Shown here: positions 10,351 to 19,661 of the stretch, in pieces
Position numbering within the stretch: position 1 is the first letter of the stretch
How the letters are laid out: the number at the start of each line of letters is the position of its first letter
NCBI RefSeq assembly: GCF_007830055.1
Contig: NZ_VLLE01000006.1
Location: 124,001 to 188,000, forward strand
Direction of reading: 5' to 3'
Source: Lacibacter cauensis
Lineage (GTDB): Bacteria > Bacteroidota > Bacteroidia > Chitinophagales > Chitinophagaceae
Length of the DNA: 64,000 bases
Notes under the pieces: generated by a model
Databases searched by the model: none
The model's input: only the letters and a program-made list of their open reading frames with translations
Told to the model about the DNA's origin: nothing
Program-made: the position numbers and the translations under genes

Positions 10351-10436
10351 GCTCTGTTTAAGAAAGCGCCAAGTTCTTCAAACGTTGATATTCAATGTTT
10401 ATTGCCCTTTTCGATACAAAATGGCCTCCGCTGCCC

Positions 10437-10444
10437 TACTTTTG
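10437..10444 (+). promoter_or_regulatory. -7 promoter element of tyrS
   Basis: TACTTTTG fits TAnnTTTG and ends 20 nt before the ATG at 10465. A good -33 TTTG is not seen. Its position downstream of the TTG at 10402 argues that the TTG is not the tyrS start. Confidence 0.5.
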
Positions 10445-10464
10445 CGGAAAATCGGATAAAAATT

Positions 10465-11742
10465 ATGCATTTGATCGATGAATTGAGATGGAGAGGGATG
10501 ATCCAGGACATCATGCCCGGCACAGAAGACCAATTAAAAAAGGAAATGACGACTGCCTATATTGGTTTCGACCCAACGGCCGACAGCCTGCATATTGGTA
10601 GTTTAGTGCCTATTCTACTGCTCGTTCATTTGCAAAAAGCCGGTCATAAACCTATTGCCCTCGTTGGTGGTGCTACCGGTATGATTGGTGACCCCAGTGG
10701 GAAAAGCCAGGAACGTAATCTGCTCGACGAGGAAACATTAAACAAAAACGTAGCTGGCGTTAAAGCCCAGCTGGAAAAATTCCTTGATTTTGACCCGTCG
10801 AAACCCAACGCTGCAGAAATGGCCAATAACTACGATTGGTTCAAAACCATTTCGTTTATCGATTTTCTGCGGGATACGGGCAAGCACATCACCATCAATT
10901 ATATGATGGCGAAAGACAGTGTAAAAAAGCGCATTGAAAGTGAAGTGGGTCTTAGCTATACAGAATTTGCCTACCAGCTGATGCAGGGTTATGATTTCTA
11001 TTGGTTGTACGAACACAAAAGCTGTAAGCTGCAAATGGGCGGCAGCGACCAGTGGGGAAATATTACAACCGGCACTGAACTCATCCGTCGTAAAGTTGGC
11101 GGCGAAGCCTTTGCCTTTACCTGTCCGTTAATTAAGAAAGCAGATGGTACCAAGTTTGGTAAAACCGAACAAGGGAATGTTTGGTTAGATGCAAGTAAAA
11201 CAACACCCTACCAGTTCTACCAATTCTGGTTAAATGCCAGCGATGCAGATGCCCAAGGATGGATCAAAATTTTCACCTTCCTTGCAAAAGAAGAAGTGTA
11301 TGGATTGATTGCTGCACATACTGCAGATCCCAGCAAACGTATTTTACAAAAGCGTTTGGCAGAAGAGGTAACAAAGTTTGTTCATGGAGCAGATGCCTTG
11401 GCTGAAGCAATTGCCACAACAGAAAAACTGTTTGCCAATCAAACAGCACCTGCAGAAAGTTTAAGCATAGAAGATCTGGAAGGCATGGACGGTGTGATTA
11501 AGTTTGATTTTGCTGCCGATAAATTAGCTGAAGGAATTGATATTGTCTCCTTCTTAGCAGAAACAACCATTTTCCCAAGTAAAGGTGAAGCACGCAAAAC
11601 AGTACAAGGTGGTGGCGTAAGCATAAATCGTAAGAAAGTAGAAGGCATCGATCTTAAAATCGACAGCTCACTACTTTTACATAATACTTACCTGCTGGTA
11701 CAGAAAGGAAAGAAAAATTATTATTTGGTAAAGGCGGTTTAA
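10465..11742 (+). CDS. tyrS: Tyrosine--tRNA ligase
   Basis: Charges tRNA-Tyr with tyrosine. The class I HIGH motif is HIGS at residues 43-46 (after FDPTADS), the tyrosine-binding region is QLMQGYDF...GGSDQWGNI, and KFGKT is the KMSKS-like loop. The C-terminus holds an S4 RNA-binding domain ([17 protein letters not shown]). The start at 10465 gives 425 residues, the usual length for the family; a longer reading from TTG at 10402 adds 21 residues without family similarity and would begin upstream of the -7 promoter box. The stop overlaps the convergent SGNH hydrolase by 4 nt, and no terminator is visible between the two. Confidence 0.95.
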   Translation: MHLIDELRWRGMIQDIMPGTEDQLKKEMTTAYIGFDPTADSLHIGSLVPILLLVHLQKAGHKPIALVGGATGMIGDPSGKSQERNLLDEETLNKNVAGVKAQLEKFLDFDPSKPNAAEMANNYDWFKTISFIDFLRDTGKHITINYMMAKDSVKKRIESEVGLSYTEFAYQLMQGYDFYWLYEHKSCKLQMGGSDQWGNITTGTELIRRKVGGEAFAFTCPLIKKADGTKFGKTEQGNVWLDASKTTPYQFYQFWLNASDADAQGWIKIFTFLAKEEVYGLIAAHTADPSKRILQKRLAEEVTKFVHGADALAEAIATTEKLFANQTAPAESLSIEDLEGMDGVIKFDFAADKLAEGIDIVSFLAETTIFPSKGEARKTVQGGGVSINRKKVEGIDLKIDSSLLLHNTYLLVQKGKKNYYLVKAV

Positions 11743-12401
11743 AGCGCTTGAATCGCTTTCCAGATTTCATCGGCAACCAATTGGTTGCCTTTTTCATTTA
11801 AATGAACTCTGTCGGTAGTTAAAATTCCACGGTCTTTGTTTGATGGATTATTCTTGAGATTATAATCGATGAACGCTTTGCGCAAATCAACAAGTGGCAA
11901 TGTATTTTTTTGTGCAAGCCCACGAATGATTTTACTGTACTCAGTCAAATCACCATCCTGCGGATTGCTGCCATCAGCCTTTTCGCCAATTACAGCAGGG
12001 GTACATAAAATAATCTTGCTATTCTTTGCCTTGATTTTATCAATAATTGCCTGATAAAACTTCGCAAACTTATCTGCATCGGTACCGGTGCCCGATGAAC
12101 TTTTATGCCACACATCATTCACTCCAATATAAATCACCACAACATTTGGGTTTTTCGCCAGCACATCCTCCTCCATCCGCAGGTATAAATCGTACACCTT
12201 GTTTCCTCCAATCCCCGCACCAACAAATTCATATCCAGCTTTACCCTGTTGTTGCGCCATACTGTCTATTCGCTTCACATAACCTCCCGGGTTAATGCCT
12301 GCCTGCGTAATAGAATCGCCAAAGAAAATAACCTTGGTTTTAGATTGAAAGGAGAAAGCCATCATGAGCAAGGGAGCGGCAAACAAGATTATCTTTTTCA
12401 T
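11739..12401 (-). CDS. Secreted SGNH/GDSL-family hydrolase
   Basis: 220 residues with an N-terminal signal-like segment ([18 protein letters not shown]). The catalytic blocks are visible in order: FFGDSIT with the nucleophile Ser (block I), GIGGNK (block II Gly), GVND (block III Asn) and DRVHLNEKG (block V Asp-x-x-His). Members deacetylate or de-esterify glycans and lipids; the substrate here is unknown. It is convergent with tyrS, whose stop overlaps by 4 nt. The stretch [17 protein letters not shown] forms an acidic surface loop. A near-consensus -7 box (TATCTTTTG, one T too long) lies about 30 nt upstream on the minus strand. Confidence 0.88.
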   Translation of the reverse strand: MKKIILFAAPLLMMAFSFQSKTKVIFFGDSITQAGINPGGYVKRIDSMAQQQGKAGYEFVGAGIGGNKVYDLYLRMEEDVLAKNPNVVVIYIGVNDVWHKSSSGTGTDADKFAKFYQAIIDKIKAKNSKIILCTPAVIGEKADGSNPQDGDLTEYSKIIRGLAQKNTLPLVDLRKAFIDYNLKNNPSNKDRGILTTDRVHLNEKGNQLVADEIWKAIQAL

Positions 12402-12481
12402 TGATTCAAACAGATTTATTTGTTATAGGAGGCAAAAGATACGTGCTTTCTAAAAATCTATTCATTGATTTTGATAAATTT

Positions 12482-12513
12482 TTTGGTTGATCATTTACTG
12501 CACCTTATTTTTG
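12482..12513 (+). promoter_or_regulatory. Promoter of the tRNA-Gln gene
   Basis: TTTG at 12482-12485, 20 nt spacer, TATTTTTG at 12506-12513; a full match to the Bacteroidota consensus. It ends 48 nt before the mature tRNA 5' end. Confidence 0.7.
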
Positions 12514-12561
12514 CACCCCCAACAACGCAGAAATGCCTGTTTGGGATTCCGAAAGGAAGAT

Positions 12562-12632
12562 TGGCCTATAGTATAATGGTAGTACGACAGATTTTGGTTC
12601 TGTTTGTCTTGGTTCGAATCCAGGTAGGCCAA
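12562..12632 (+). tRNA. tRNA-Gln (anticodon TTG)
   Basis: A complete 71-nt cloverleaf. The acceptor stem is TGGCCTA (12562-12568) with TAGGCCA (12625-12631), discriminator A at 12632. The anticodon stem ACAGA/TCTGT encloses the loop TTTTGGT with anticodon TTG. The T arm is CTTGG-TTCGAAT-CCAGG (12608-12624). CCA is not encoded. A consensus promoter precedes it and a strong terminator begins 3 nt after it, so it is a single-gene transcript. Confidence 0.95.
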
Positions 12633-12634
12633 CA

Positions 12635-12663
12635 AAGACCCTCCACAATGTGGAGGGTCTTTT
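12635..12663 (+). terminator. Rho-independent terminator after tRNA-Gln
   Basis: Perfect 13-bp stem AAAGACCCTCCAC with GTGGAGGGTCTTT and a 3-nt AAT loop, ending in T residues. Confidence 0.9.
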
Positions 12664-12731
12664 GCATTTACAACATACCTGTTTTAGGTATTGTGTGTAA
12701 TTCCATGTTGCCCTTTCTTTACAAAAAAAAC

Positions 12732-13403
12732 ATGAAACACCATCTCAGCTTTTTTCTTTTTCTAATTTCCGCACTTGGCATTCGTGCACAATGTACCAGC
12801 TTCTATTACCTGCAGGCAAACAAAACCATCGAAATGAGCATGACAAATGCGAGGGGCAAGTCTACCGGAAAAATTATTTACCAAACAGGTAAAATAAGTA
12901 GTATTGGAGGCTCTACTTCCTCGATGCTTAAACAGGAAGTGTTCGATGAAAAAGGAAAACTTATTCAGTCGTCGGAAAATAAAATTAAATGCAGTGGCGG
13001 AGTAATGATGATGGATATAAAATCTTTCATGAATAACTCTCAGGATAAAGAGCAGAAAATTGAAATAAAAGGAGAAGATGTATATATCGAATACCCATCT
13101 GCATTGAAAGAAGGCACTACTCTTCCGGATGGAAAAGCAAGCTTTAATTCCATAAGAGGGACGGTTATCACCGAAATGGAAATGAATATCACCGACAGGA
13201 AAGTTATTGCCAAAGAAAATATTACAACCGCAGCAGGCACTTGGGACTGTTACAAAATAACCTATTCGATTCAAATAAAAACGTTCGTGGGAGGCATCGC
13301 AATTCCAATGAAATTTAATGCTACAGAATGGTTTGCTCCCGGTTTTGGCGTGGTAAAAACAGCATCACGTTTTGGTGAAACGGTCATTAGCAGTATTAAA
13401 TAA
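12732..13403 (+). CDS. Secreted protein, DUF3108/TapB-like
   Basis: 223 residues from the ATG at 12732, chosen because a signal peptide follows at once (MKHHLSFFLFLISALGIRAQ); a longer open reading runs back through the tRNA and is not real. The mature protein is a run of beta-strand-like segments (TNARGKSTGKIIYQTGKIS, then YIEYPSALKEGTTLPDG, then CYKITYSIQIKTFVGGIAIP, then EWFAPGFGVVKTASRFG). The end pattern of a Trp-Phe-Ala-Pro strand followed by Gly-Val-Val-Lys-Thr resembles lipocalin-like DUF3108/TapB-type periplasmic proteins of Bacteroidota. The function is unknown. It stands alone, downstream of the tRNA terminator and convergent with rfbD (2 nt between stops). Confidence 0.7.
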   Translation: MKHHLSFFLFLISALGIRAQCTSFYYLQANKTIEMSMTNARGKSTGKIIYQTGKISSIGGSTSSMLKQEVFDEKGKLIQSSENKIKCSGGVMMMDIKSFMNNSQDKEQKIEIKGEDVYIEYPSALKEGTTLPDGKASFNSIRGTVITEMEMNITDRKVIAKENITTAAGTWDCYKITYSIQIKTFVGGIAIPMKFNATEWFAPGFGVVKTASRFGETVISSIK

Positions 13404-13405
13404 CT

Positions 13406-14272
13406 TTAAGCAGATTGCAATATTCTAATGCATTTTTTCAAACTGCCTTTCCATTGTGGCACCTGCACATGAAAGACAGTTTTTATTTTCTCTTTATTCA
13501 GCAATGAATAATGCGGACGTTTGGCAGGTGTTGGATACTGCGCCGTTTCAATAGGATGCACAATTGCTTTACTGCCTGTTATTTCTTGAATGGCCTGTGC
13601 AAATTCGAACCAGCTGATCTTCCCTTCGTTGCTGTAATGATAGATGCCGCTCTCCCATTTACCCGAAGAAATGATATCGAGAATAGCCTTTGCTAAATCT
13701 GCAGCATAAGTTGGCGAACCGATCTGATCTGCCACCACATTCAACTCATTCCGTTCGTTCATCAACCGCATCATCGTCTTCACAAAATTGTGACCGAACG
13801 ATGAATACACCCATGCAGTACGAATGATGATGGCTTCTCCATCTTCTTTCATACACAACTGCTCGCCCAACAGTTTTGAACGACCATAAGTATTAATGGG
13901 GCCTGTGGCATCATCTTCTTTGTAAGGTGTTTCACTTTCACCATCAAACACATAATCGGTGGAGATATGAATAAACTTGGTGTTATACTTTTTGCAGATA
14001 GCCGCCAAATGTCCAACAGCTTCGCCATTCACCAGCATAGCCATATCCTGTTCGCTTTCCGCTTTATCAACTGCAGTGTACGCAGCACAGTTGATGCAGT
14101 ATTGCGGCTTTGTAGCGATGAAGAAATTTTCTACTAAACCATAGTGGTGCAGTTTCAGATCTTCACGTGATGCAAATACAAAACGATACTGCGGATAAGC
14201 GTCTGCAAGTTGTTGCAGCTCCTTTCCGAGCTGACCATTGCTACCTGTTACAAGTATTACCGGCTTTTCCAT
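13406..14272 (-). CDS. rfbD: dTDP-4-dehydrorhamnose reductase (RmlD)
   Basis: Last step of dTDP-L-rhamnose synthesis: NAD(P)H reduction of dTDP-4-keto-L-rhamnose. The Rossmann motif is VTGSNGQLGKEL at the N-terminus; STDYVFDGE and the catalytic YGRSKLLGE (Tyr-x-x-x-Lys) follow, then WVYSSFGHNFVKTM. The ATG at 14272 gives 288 residues, the normal length; a TTG two codons earlier is less likely. The gene starts 9 nt after the rfbC stop and is last in the sugar-nucleotide operon. Confidence 0.95.
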   Translation of the reverse strand: MEKPVILVTGSNGQLGKELQQLADAYPQYRFVFASREDLKLHHYGLVENFFIATKPQYCINCAAYTAVDKAESEQDMAMLVNGEAVGHLAAICKKYNTKFIHISTDYVFDGESETPYKEDDATGPINTYGRSKLLGEQLCMKEDGEAIIIRTAWVYSSFGHNFVKTMMRLMNERNELNVVADQIGSPTYAADLAKAILDIISSGKWESGIYHYSNEGKISWFEFAQAIQEITGSKAIVHPIETAQYPTPAKRPHYSLLNKEKIKTVFHVQVPQWKGSLKKCIRILQSA

Positions 14273-14281
14273 ATGCAATTA

Positions 14282-14836
14282 TTAAAAGAGGCTGTCTTCA
14301 TCAAGCTCGGCCCATTTTGCATTCAATTGATCTTTACCTGAAATAATTTCTTTCCCTTCTTCTATTCTCCAATCAATTTGCAAGGTTGCATCATTATAGA
14401 GCAATCCGCCTTCGCTTTGTTTGTTGTAAAAATTATCGCACTTGTACAACACTTCCGCTGTTTCACTCAACACAGAAAATCCATGTGCAAAACCACGTGG
14501 AACGAGCAAGGCATTTTTCTTTTCCGCTGTTAATTCTACAGCATACACCTGTTTAAAAGTTGGAGAATCTTTACGCAGATCAACGACAACATCCAATATT
14601 CTTCCGCTCAAACAACGCACCAGTTTTGCCTGTGCATGTTCACCTTTCTGAAAATGTAATCCACGGATAACACCGTAGGTTGAACTGGATTGATTATCCT
14701 GCACCCAATTGTAAAACAATCCTTCTTTTTCAAAGGTCTGTTGATTGTATGATTCAAAGAAATAACCCCGCTCATCGCCAAAAACATTTGGTTCAAACAC
14801 GACCAAGCCGGGGAAACCTGTTTGTAAAAAAGCCAT
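14282..14836 (-). CDS. rfbC: dTDP-4-dehydrorhamnose 3,5-epimerase (RmlC)
   Basis: 184-residue cupin enzyme that epimerises C3 and C5 of dTDP-4-keto-6-deoxyglucose. Family blocks are GLVVFEPNVFGDERGYFFES, the catalytic-His segment RGLHFQ, LVRCLSGRILDVVVDLRKDSP and VPRGFAHGF. Full length. It lies between rfbB, separated by a 65-nt spacer filled with short repeated words, and rfbD 9 nt downstream. Confidence 0.95.
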   Translation of the reverse strand: MAFLQTGFPGLVVFEPNVFGDERGYFFESYNQQTFEKEGLFYNWVQDNQSSSTYGVIRGLHFQKGEHAQAKLVRCLSGRILDVVVDLRKDSPTFKQVYAVELTAEKKNALLVPRGFAHGFSVLSETAEVLYKCDNFYNKQSEGGLLYNDATLQIDWRIEEGKEIISGKDQLNAKWAELDEDSLF

Positions 14837-14841
14837 TACGC

Positions 14842-14901
14842 TATGTCTGATTTAGGATGTATGATTTCTGATTTAATTACTCACCATTCACTACTCACCA
14901 C
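14842..14901. repeat. Low-complexity word repeat in the rfbB-rfbC spacer
   Basis: The spacer is built from short words: TGTCTGATTTAGGATGT, ATGATTTCTGATTTA, then CACCATTCACTACTCACCAC. The same words recur at 17261-17322 and, on the other strand, inside lnt at 59993-60026. No promoter or hairpin is evident. Confidence 0.7.
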
Positions 14902-15966
14902 TTACCTCTTGTCGTATTGTGCATCATAGTACTTCTGGTAGTCACCACTCGTTACATGGTTGATCCATTCTTCGTTGCTCAAATACCAGTCAACTGTTTT
15001 TTCCAAACCTTCTTCAAACTGAAGCGATGGACTCCAGCCTAATTCTTTATTGAGTTTGGTTGCATCGATAGCATAACGCAGATCATGACCGGCACGGTCT
15101 TTTACATAAGTAATCAACCTCGCACTTTCACCTGCTGCACGCCCAAGCTTTTTATCCATAATGCTGCAGAGCAAATGAACCAGGTCAATATTTTTCCATT
15201 CGTTGAAGCCACCTACATTATAACTTTCGCCGAGTCTGCCGTTATGGAAAATCGTATCAATTGCTCTTGCATGATCTTCAACAAATAACCAGTCACGCAC
15301 ATTTTCTCCTTTACCGTACACGGGCAACGGTTTGTTGTTTTTGATATTGTTGATCATTAACGGAATTAATTTTTCCGGGAAATGATGCGAGCCATAGTTG
15401 TTGCTGCAGTTACTCATCACTACGGGTAACCCATAGGTATCATGATAAGCCATCACAAAATGATCGGATGCGGCTTTTGAAGCTGAGTAGGGAGAATGCG
15501 GATCGTACGGTGTTTCTTCGGTAAAGAATCCTGTTTCACCTAATGAACCATACACTTCATCGGTTGAAACATGATAGAAAAGTTTGCCTTCATAGTTTCC
15601 ATTCCAATGCTTACGACAGGCATTGAGCAAAATAGCCGTACCCAACACATTTGTTTTTACAAATGACAATGGATCAAGAATACTGCGGTCAACATGACTT
15701 TCGGCTGCCAGATGAATCACTGCATCAAAATGATATTGGTTGAATAACGCTTCCACTCCTGCTTCATCCGTAATATCAACTTTTGCGAAAGCATAATTCG
15801 GCTTATCCTGTACATCTTTCAGATTCTCCAGATTACCTGCATAAGTCAACGCATCACCATTTACAATTTTGTAATTGGGATACTTGTTTACAAACAAACG
15901 CACTACATGGCTGCCGATAAAGCCGGCACCGCCTGTTACCAATATTGTTTTATCAAACTTGCTCAT
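14902..15966 (-). CDS. rfbB: dTDP-glucose 4,6-dehydratase (RmlB)
   Basis: 354-residue extended SDR enzyme making dTDP-4-keto-6-deoxyglucose. GGAGFIGSH binds NAD; HLAAESHVDRSI, STDEVYG and the catalytic YSASKAASDHF (Tyr-x-x-x-Lys) are all present, as is the C-terminal GKGENVRDWLFVEDHARAI. Its ATG overlaps the stop of the preceding UDP-sugar dehydrogenase by one base, so the two are coupled. RmlA (glucose-1-phosphate thymidylyltransferase), needed to feed this pathway, is not in the window. Confidence 0.96.
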   Translation of the reverse strand: MSKFDKTILVTGGAGFIGSHVVRLFVNKYPNYKIVNGDALTYAGNLENLKDVQDKPNYAFAKVDITDEAGVEALFNQYHFDAVIHLAAESHVDRSILDPLSFVKTNVLGTAILLNACRKHWNGNYEGKLFYHVSTDEVYGSLGETGFFTEETPYDPHSPYSASKAASDHFVMAYHDTYGLPVVMSNCSNNYGSHHFPEKLIPLMINNIKNNKPLPVYGKGENVRDWLFVEDHARAIDTIFHNGRLGESYNVGGFNEWKNIDLVHLLCSIMDKKLGRAAGESARLITYVKDRAGHDLRYAIDATKLNKELGWSPSLQFEEGLEKTVDWYLSNEEWINHVTSGDYQKYYDAQYDKR

Positions 15967-17255
15967 TACAAACTCCAGTATTTGAGTGTAGAAATTTTAT
16001 TACGGTAAATACCTTTGAGGTCAGCAAACAATGCTTTCTCATTGGCAATGGAAGAAAGATATTCTTCCGAAAAATCTTTGTACGGATGATGCGCTACTGC
16101 CAAAACAATTGCATCGTATCCTGTTCCTATTTCTGCTGCAAGTGTTAAGCCATATTCATGCTTCACTTCTTCAGCATCAGCATGCGGATCAACAAAATCA
16201 ACAGCCACATTGTACTCCAGCAACTCTTTCACCATATCCGCCACTTTTGAATTACGGATATCAGCTACGTTTTCTTTGAACGTTGCCCCTAATACCAACA
16301 CCTTTGCATTGGCTGCACTTGGTGCATGCTTAATAATATGCTGAATAATTTTTTTGGCTACATAACGGGGCATTTCATCATTCACAAATCGACCGCTTGC
16401 AATAACTTTTGAGTTATAACCTAACTGCTGTGCTTTGTAAGTGAGGTAATAGGGATCAACGCCAATGCAATGACCACCAACCAAGCCCGGTGTGTATTTA
16501 TGAAAGTTCCATTTTGTTCCTGCAGCTTCCACTACATCAAATGTGTTGATGCCGATACGATCGAAGATGATGGAGAGCTCATTCATTAATGAAATGTTCA
16601 GATCACGCTGTGCATTTTCAATGATTTTTCCTGCTTCAGCTACTTTAATATTGGGTGCACGATGCACACCAACTTTCACCACACTTTCATACACTGCAGC
16701 AATTTCCTGCAACGATTCATCATCACAACCGGAAACGATTTTAACGGTATTACTTAGCGTATGCTGTTTATCGCCGGGATTAATTCGCTCAGGCGAATAT
16801 CCAATTTTAAAATCAACTTTTCCTTTTAAACCACTGAACTGCTCCAGTATGGGCATACAATCTTCTTCTGTACAGCCGGGATAAGTGGTGCTTTCATAAA
16901 TAACATAATCACCCTTCTTCAATACTTTACCCACCGTTTCACTTGCTTTTTCCAATGGCGTAAGGTCAGGAACTTTATGATCATCCACAGGTGTAGGAAC
17001 GGTTACAATAAAGAAAGATGCTTCTTTCAATACATTCACATCATCGGTAAAAACGATATCCCTGCCTGCAAACATATCCGCATCCACTTCCTTGCTGGGA
17101 TCTTCGTTGCGTTGCATCATCGCAATGCGTTTGCTGTTGATGTCGAAACCGATCACCTGCATATGAGCAGCTAATTCCAATGCCAACGGCAAGCCCACAT
17201 AGCCTAAACCTACTACAGCTGCTTTCTTTTCTTTATTGATTAATGATTGATACAT
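15966..17255 (-). CDS. UDP-N-acetylhexosamine 6-dehydrogenase (WbpA/TviB-like)
   Basis: 429 residues of the UDP-glucose/GDP-mannose dehydrogenase superfamily. AVVGLGYVGLPLALE binds NAD; VPTPVDDHKVPDL, the ESTTYPGCTEEDC segment, the hinge helix EAGKIIENAQRDLNISLMNE and the catalytic Cys in GLVGGHCIGVDPYY are present. The EN-x-x-RD-N variant of the hinge and the GGHCIGVDPYYL block fit WbpA/WbpO/TviB enzymes that oxidise UDP-GlcNAc or UDP-GalNAc rather than UDP-glucose. With the aminotransferase at 19662 it suggests an amino-uronic sugar. It overlaps rfbB by one base. Confidence 0.88.
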   Translation of the reverse strand: MYQSLINKEKKAAVVGLGYVGLPLALELAAHMQVIGFDINSKRIAMMQRNEDPSKEVDADMFAGRDIVFTDDVNVLKEASFFIVTVPTPVDDHKVPDLTPLEKASETVGKVLKKGDYVIYESTTYPGCTEEDCMPILEQFSGLKGKVDFKIGYSPERINPGDKQHTLSNTVKIVSGCDDESLQEIAAVYESVVKVGVHRAPNIKVAEAGKIIENAQRDLNISLMNELSIIFDRIGINTFDVVEAAGTKWNFHKYTPGLVGGHCIGVDPYYLTYKAQQLGYNSKVIASGRFVNDEMPRYVAKKIIQHIIKHAPSAANAKVLVLGATFKENVADIRNSKVADMVKELLEYNVAVDFVDPHADAEEVKHEYGLTLAAEIGTGYDAIVLAVAHHPYKDFSEEYLSSIANEKALFADLKGIYRNKISTLKYWSL

Positions 17256-17260
17256 AAGCC

Positions 17261-17322
17261 TGATGGCTGATTTATGATTTAGGATGTCTGATTTAAACTC
17301 ATCACTGATTACTCATTACTCA
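17261..17322. repeat. Low-complexity word repeat in the uxs-dehydrogenase spacer
   Basis: Composed of CTGATTTATGATTTAGGATG, TCTGATTT and then CATCACTGATTACTCATTAC TCATC words. It is near-identical in vocabulary to the spacer at 14842-14901. It abuts the stop of the UDP-xylose synthase gene. Confidence 0.7.
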
Positions 17323-18306
17323 TCATTTCATGCTCACAAACTCTTTCGGTTGCTTGCTCCATTCTTCCTTCGGCAGATTTTTAAAATACTCGTACGTAAT
17401 CTTTAAACCTTCTGCTCTTGCTACTTTCGGTTCCCAGCCAAGTATTTCTTTGGCTTTGGTAATATCGGGCTGGCGTTGCTTCGGATCATCAACTGGCAAT
17501 GGTTTGTACACGATCTTTTGTGTGGAGCCTGTCAGCTTGATTACTTCTTCCGCAAATTCTTTCAACGTAATCTCTGCAGGGTTGCCAATGTTCACCGGCA
17601 TATCGTAATCGCTCATCAGCAAACGATAAATACCTTCTACCAAATCATCCACATAGCAGAAACTTCTTGTCTGGCTGCCATCGCCAAATACTGTTAAATC
17701 TTCGCCACGTAACGCCTGGCCAATGAATGCAGGTAATGCACGGCCATCATTGAGCCGCATACGTGGACCGTATGTATTAAAGATGCGGATAATCCTTGTC
17801 TCCACACCATGAAAACGGTTATACGCCATCGTAATGCTTTCCATGAAACGCTTTGCTTCATCGTACACACCACGTGGACCAACAGGATTTACATTGCCCC
17901 AATACTCTTCTGTTTGCGGATGCACCAATGGATCGCCGTACACTTCAGAAGTTGACGCAACAAGGATGCGAGCACCTTTTGCTTTCGCCAAACCCAAACA
18001 GTTATGCGTACCATGTGCACCAACCTTTAACGTCTGGATCGGAATTTTCAAATAATCGATCGGACTTGCAGGCGATGCGAAGTGCAGGATATAATCCAGC
18101 TTGCCGGGAATATGAATAAACTTGGTAATATCGTGATGATAAAACTCAAACTGTTCCAGCTTGAACAGGTGTTCAATATTTTTTAAATCCCCCGTAATGA
18201 GGTTATCCATTGCAATTACATGATAACCTTCTTTAATTGCACGGTCGCACAAATGCGAACCAAGAAAGCCGGCGGCACCTGTAATTAAAATCCGTTTACG
18301 ATCCAT
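17323..18306 (-). CDS. UDP-glucuronate decarboxylase (UDP-xylose synthase)
   Basis: 327-residue extended SDR converting UDP-glucuronate to UDP-xylose. [13 protein letters not shown] binds [14 protein letters not shown] supplies the catalytic Ser/Thr and Glu, YDEAKRFME the Tyr-x-x-x-Lys pair, and [18 protein letters not shown] and [18 protein letters not shown] are typical UXS blocks. It lies 30 nt downstream of UDP-glucose 6-dehydrogenase, which makes its substrate, so the two form a complete UDP-glucose to UDP-xylose route. The 67-nt spacer to the next gene carries repeated words. Confidence 0.93.
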   Translation of the reverse strand: MDRKRILITGAAGFLGSHLCDRAIKEGYHVIAMDNLITGDLKNIEHLFKLEQFEFYHHDITKFIHIPGKLDYILHFASPASPIDYLKIPIQTLKVGAHGTHNCLGLAKAKGARILVASTSEVYGDPLVHPQTEEYWGNVNPVGPRGVYDEAKRFMESITMAYNRFHGVETRIIRIFNTYGPRMRLNDGRALPAFIGQALRGEDLTVFGDGSQTRSFCYVDDLVEGIYRLLMSDYDMPVNIGNPAEITLKEFAEEVIKLTGSTQKIVYKPLPVDDPKQRQPDITKAKEILGWEPKVARAEGLKITYEYFKNLPKEEWSKQPKEFVSMK

Positions 18307-18336
18307 TGTAGTTTGTTATGCGATTGTTTGATTAAG

Positions 18337-19647
18337 TTATTTTACAGCTTCTCTTCCCACACTTTCATAGAAGAACCCAAGTTCTTTCATCTGTGCTCTG
18401 TCGTACACATTACGACCGTCGAAGATTACTTTGTTCTTCAGCATCGAAGAAATCTTTTCAAATTCCGGCGTACGGAATTCGCTCCACTCAGTTGCAATGA
18501 TCAATGCATCTGCATTCTCCAATGCATCGTATTGTCCCTCTGCAAAATCAATTTTATTTCCTACTACCTGCTTAACATTCGGCATTGCTTCAGGATCGTA
18601 TGCATGTACCGTTGCACCTGCTTCTGTTAATGCATCAATCATGTATAAAGCCGGCGCTTCACGAATATCATCGGTATTTGGTTTGAATGCTAAGCCCCAC
18701 AATGCAAAACGTTTTCCTTTTAGATCGTTATTGAAGTATGCGTTGATCTTCGGCATCAGGAACAACTTCTGCTCTTCATTTACTTTCATCACCGCATTCA
18801 ATATTTCAAAATCATAATTCACTTCGCTGGATGATTTCACCAAAGCCTGTACATCTTTCGGGAAACAACTTCCACCATATCCAATACCGGGGAAGAGGAA
18901 ACGTTTACCAATACGTTCGTCACTGCCAATACCTTTACGCACCATGTCAACGTCTGCACCTAAACGTTCGCACAAACGTGCAATTTCATTCATGAACGAA
19001 ATCTTCACCGCTAAGAAAGAGTTGGCTGCGTATTTTGTCAACTCTGCACTTTTCTCATCCATAAAAATCACCGGGTTGCCGCTACGTACAAACGGTGCAT
19101 ACAGATCCGTCATGATCTTTTTTGCACGTTCATCGCTTGTACCAACTACCACACGATCAGGTTTCATAAAATCATCTACCGCTACCCCTTCACGCAAAAA
19201 TTCAGGATTACTTACTACTGCAAATTCTCCTTTGTAGTTCTTTGCAATAGCCGCCTGTACTTTATCAGCCGTACCAACCGGCACGGTGCTTTTATCAACA
19301 ATGACTTTGTAATCGGTCAAAATTTTTCCGAGATCATCCGCCACACCTAAAATGTATTTCAAGTCTGCACTACCATCTTCACCGGGAGGTGTTGGCAACG
19401 CAAGAAATACAATCGTTGCATCTTTTACACCTTCTGCAAGGTTGGTGGTAAAATGCAAACGATCTTCTTTGAGGTTTCGGAGAAATATTTTTTCCAGACC
19501 AGGTTCATAGATCGTAATCTGCCCGTTCGATAATTTATCTACTTTGCTTTTATCAATATCAACACAGGTTACTTGGTTACCTGTTTCTGCAAAACAGGTT
19601 CCTGTTACAAGACCTACATAACCTGTTCCAACTACTGCGATTTTCAT
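18337..19647 (-). CDS. ugd: UDP-glucose 6-dehydrogenase
   Basis: 436 residues; oxidises UDP-glucose to UDP-glucuronate in two NAD-dependent steps. MKIAVVGTGYVGLVTGTCFAE is the NAD site; LALPTPPGEDGSADL, STVPVGTADKV, VSNPEFLREG, the hinge KYAANSFLAVKISFMNE and the catalytic Cys in GIGYGGSCFPKDVQAL follow. The C-terminal block WGLAFKPNTDDIREAP closes the nucleotide site. Second gene of the operon, 14 nt after the aminotransferase, and it feeds the UDP-xylose synthase. Confidence 0.95.
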   Translation of the reverse strand: MKIAVVGTGYVGLVTGTCFAETGNQVTCVDIDKSKVDKLSNGQITIYEPGLEKIFLRNLKEDRLHFTTNLAEGVKDATIVFLALPTPPGEDGSADLKYILGVADDLGKILTDYKVIVDKSTVPVGTADKVQAAIAKNYKGEFAVVSNPEFLREGVAVDDFMKPDRVVVGTSDERAKKIMTDLYAPFVRSGNPVIFMDEKSAELTKYAANSFLAVKISFMNEIARLCERLGADVDMVRKGIGSDERIGKRFLFPGIGYGGSCFPKDVQALVKSSSEVNYDFEILNAVMKVNEEQKLFLMPKINAYFNNDLKGKRFALWGLAFKPNTDDIREAPALYMIDALTEAGATVHAYDPEAMPNVKQVVGNKIDFAEGQYDALENADALIIATEWSEFRTPEFEKISSMLKNKVIFDGRNVYDRAQMKELGFFYESVGREAVK

Positions 19648-19661
19648 TTGTTAATTTCCGT

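Noticed and set aside
10402-10464. TTG-initiated 21-residue extension of tyrS
   Set aside because: Contains the -7 promoter box and lacks family similarity.
12465-12731. Extension of the secreted protein gene through the tRNA
   Set aside because: It would translate the tRNA-Gln and its terminator; the signal peptide begins at 12732.
12762-13274. A 170-codon open frame on the minus strand
   Set aside because: Antisense to the signal-peptide-bearing gene; Phe/His/Cys-rich composition typical of a shadow frame.
14842-17322. Possible CRISPR array in the sugar operon spacers
   Set aside because: Repeated words are 6-20 nt, degenerate, without unique spacers of constant length, and there are no cas genes.
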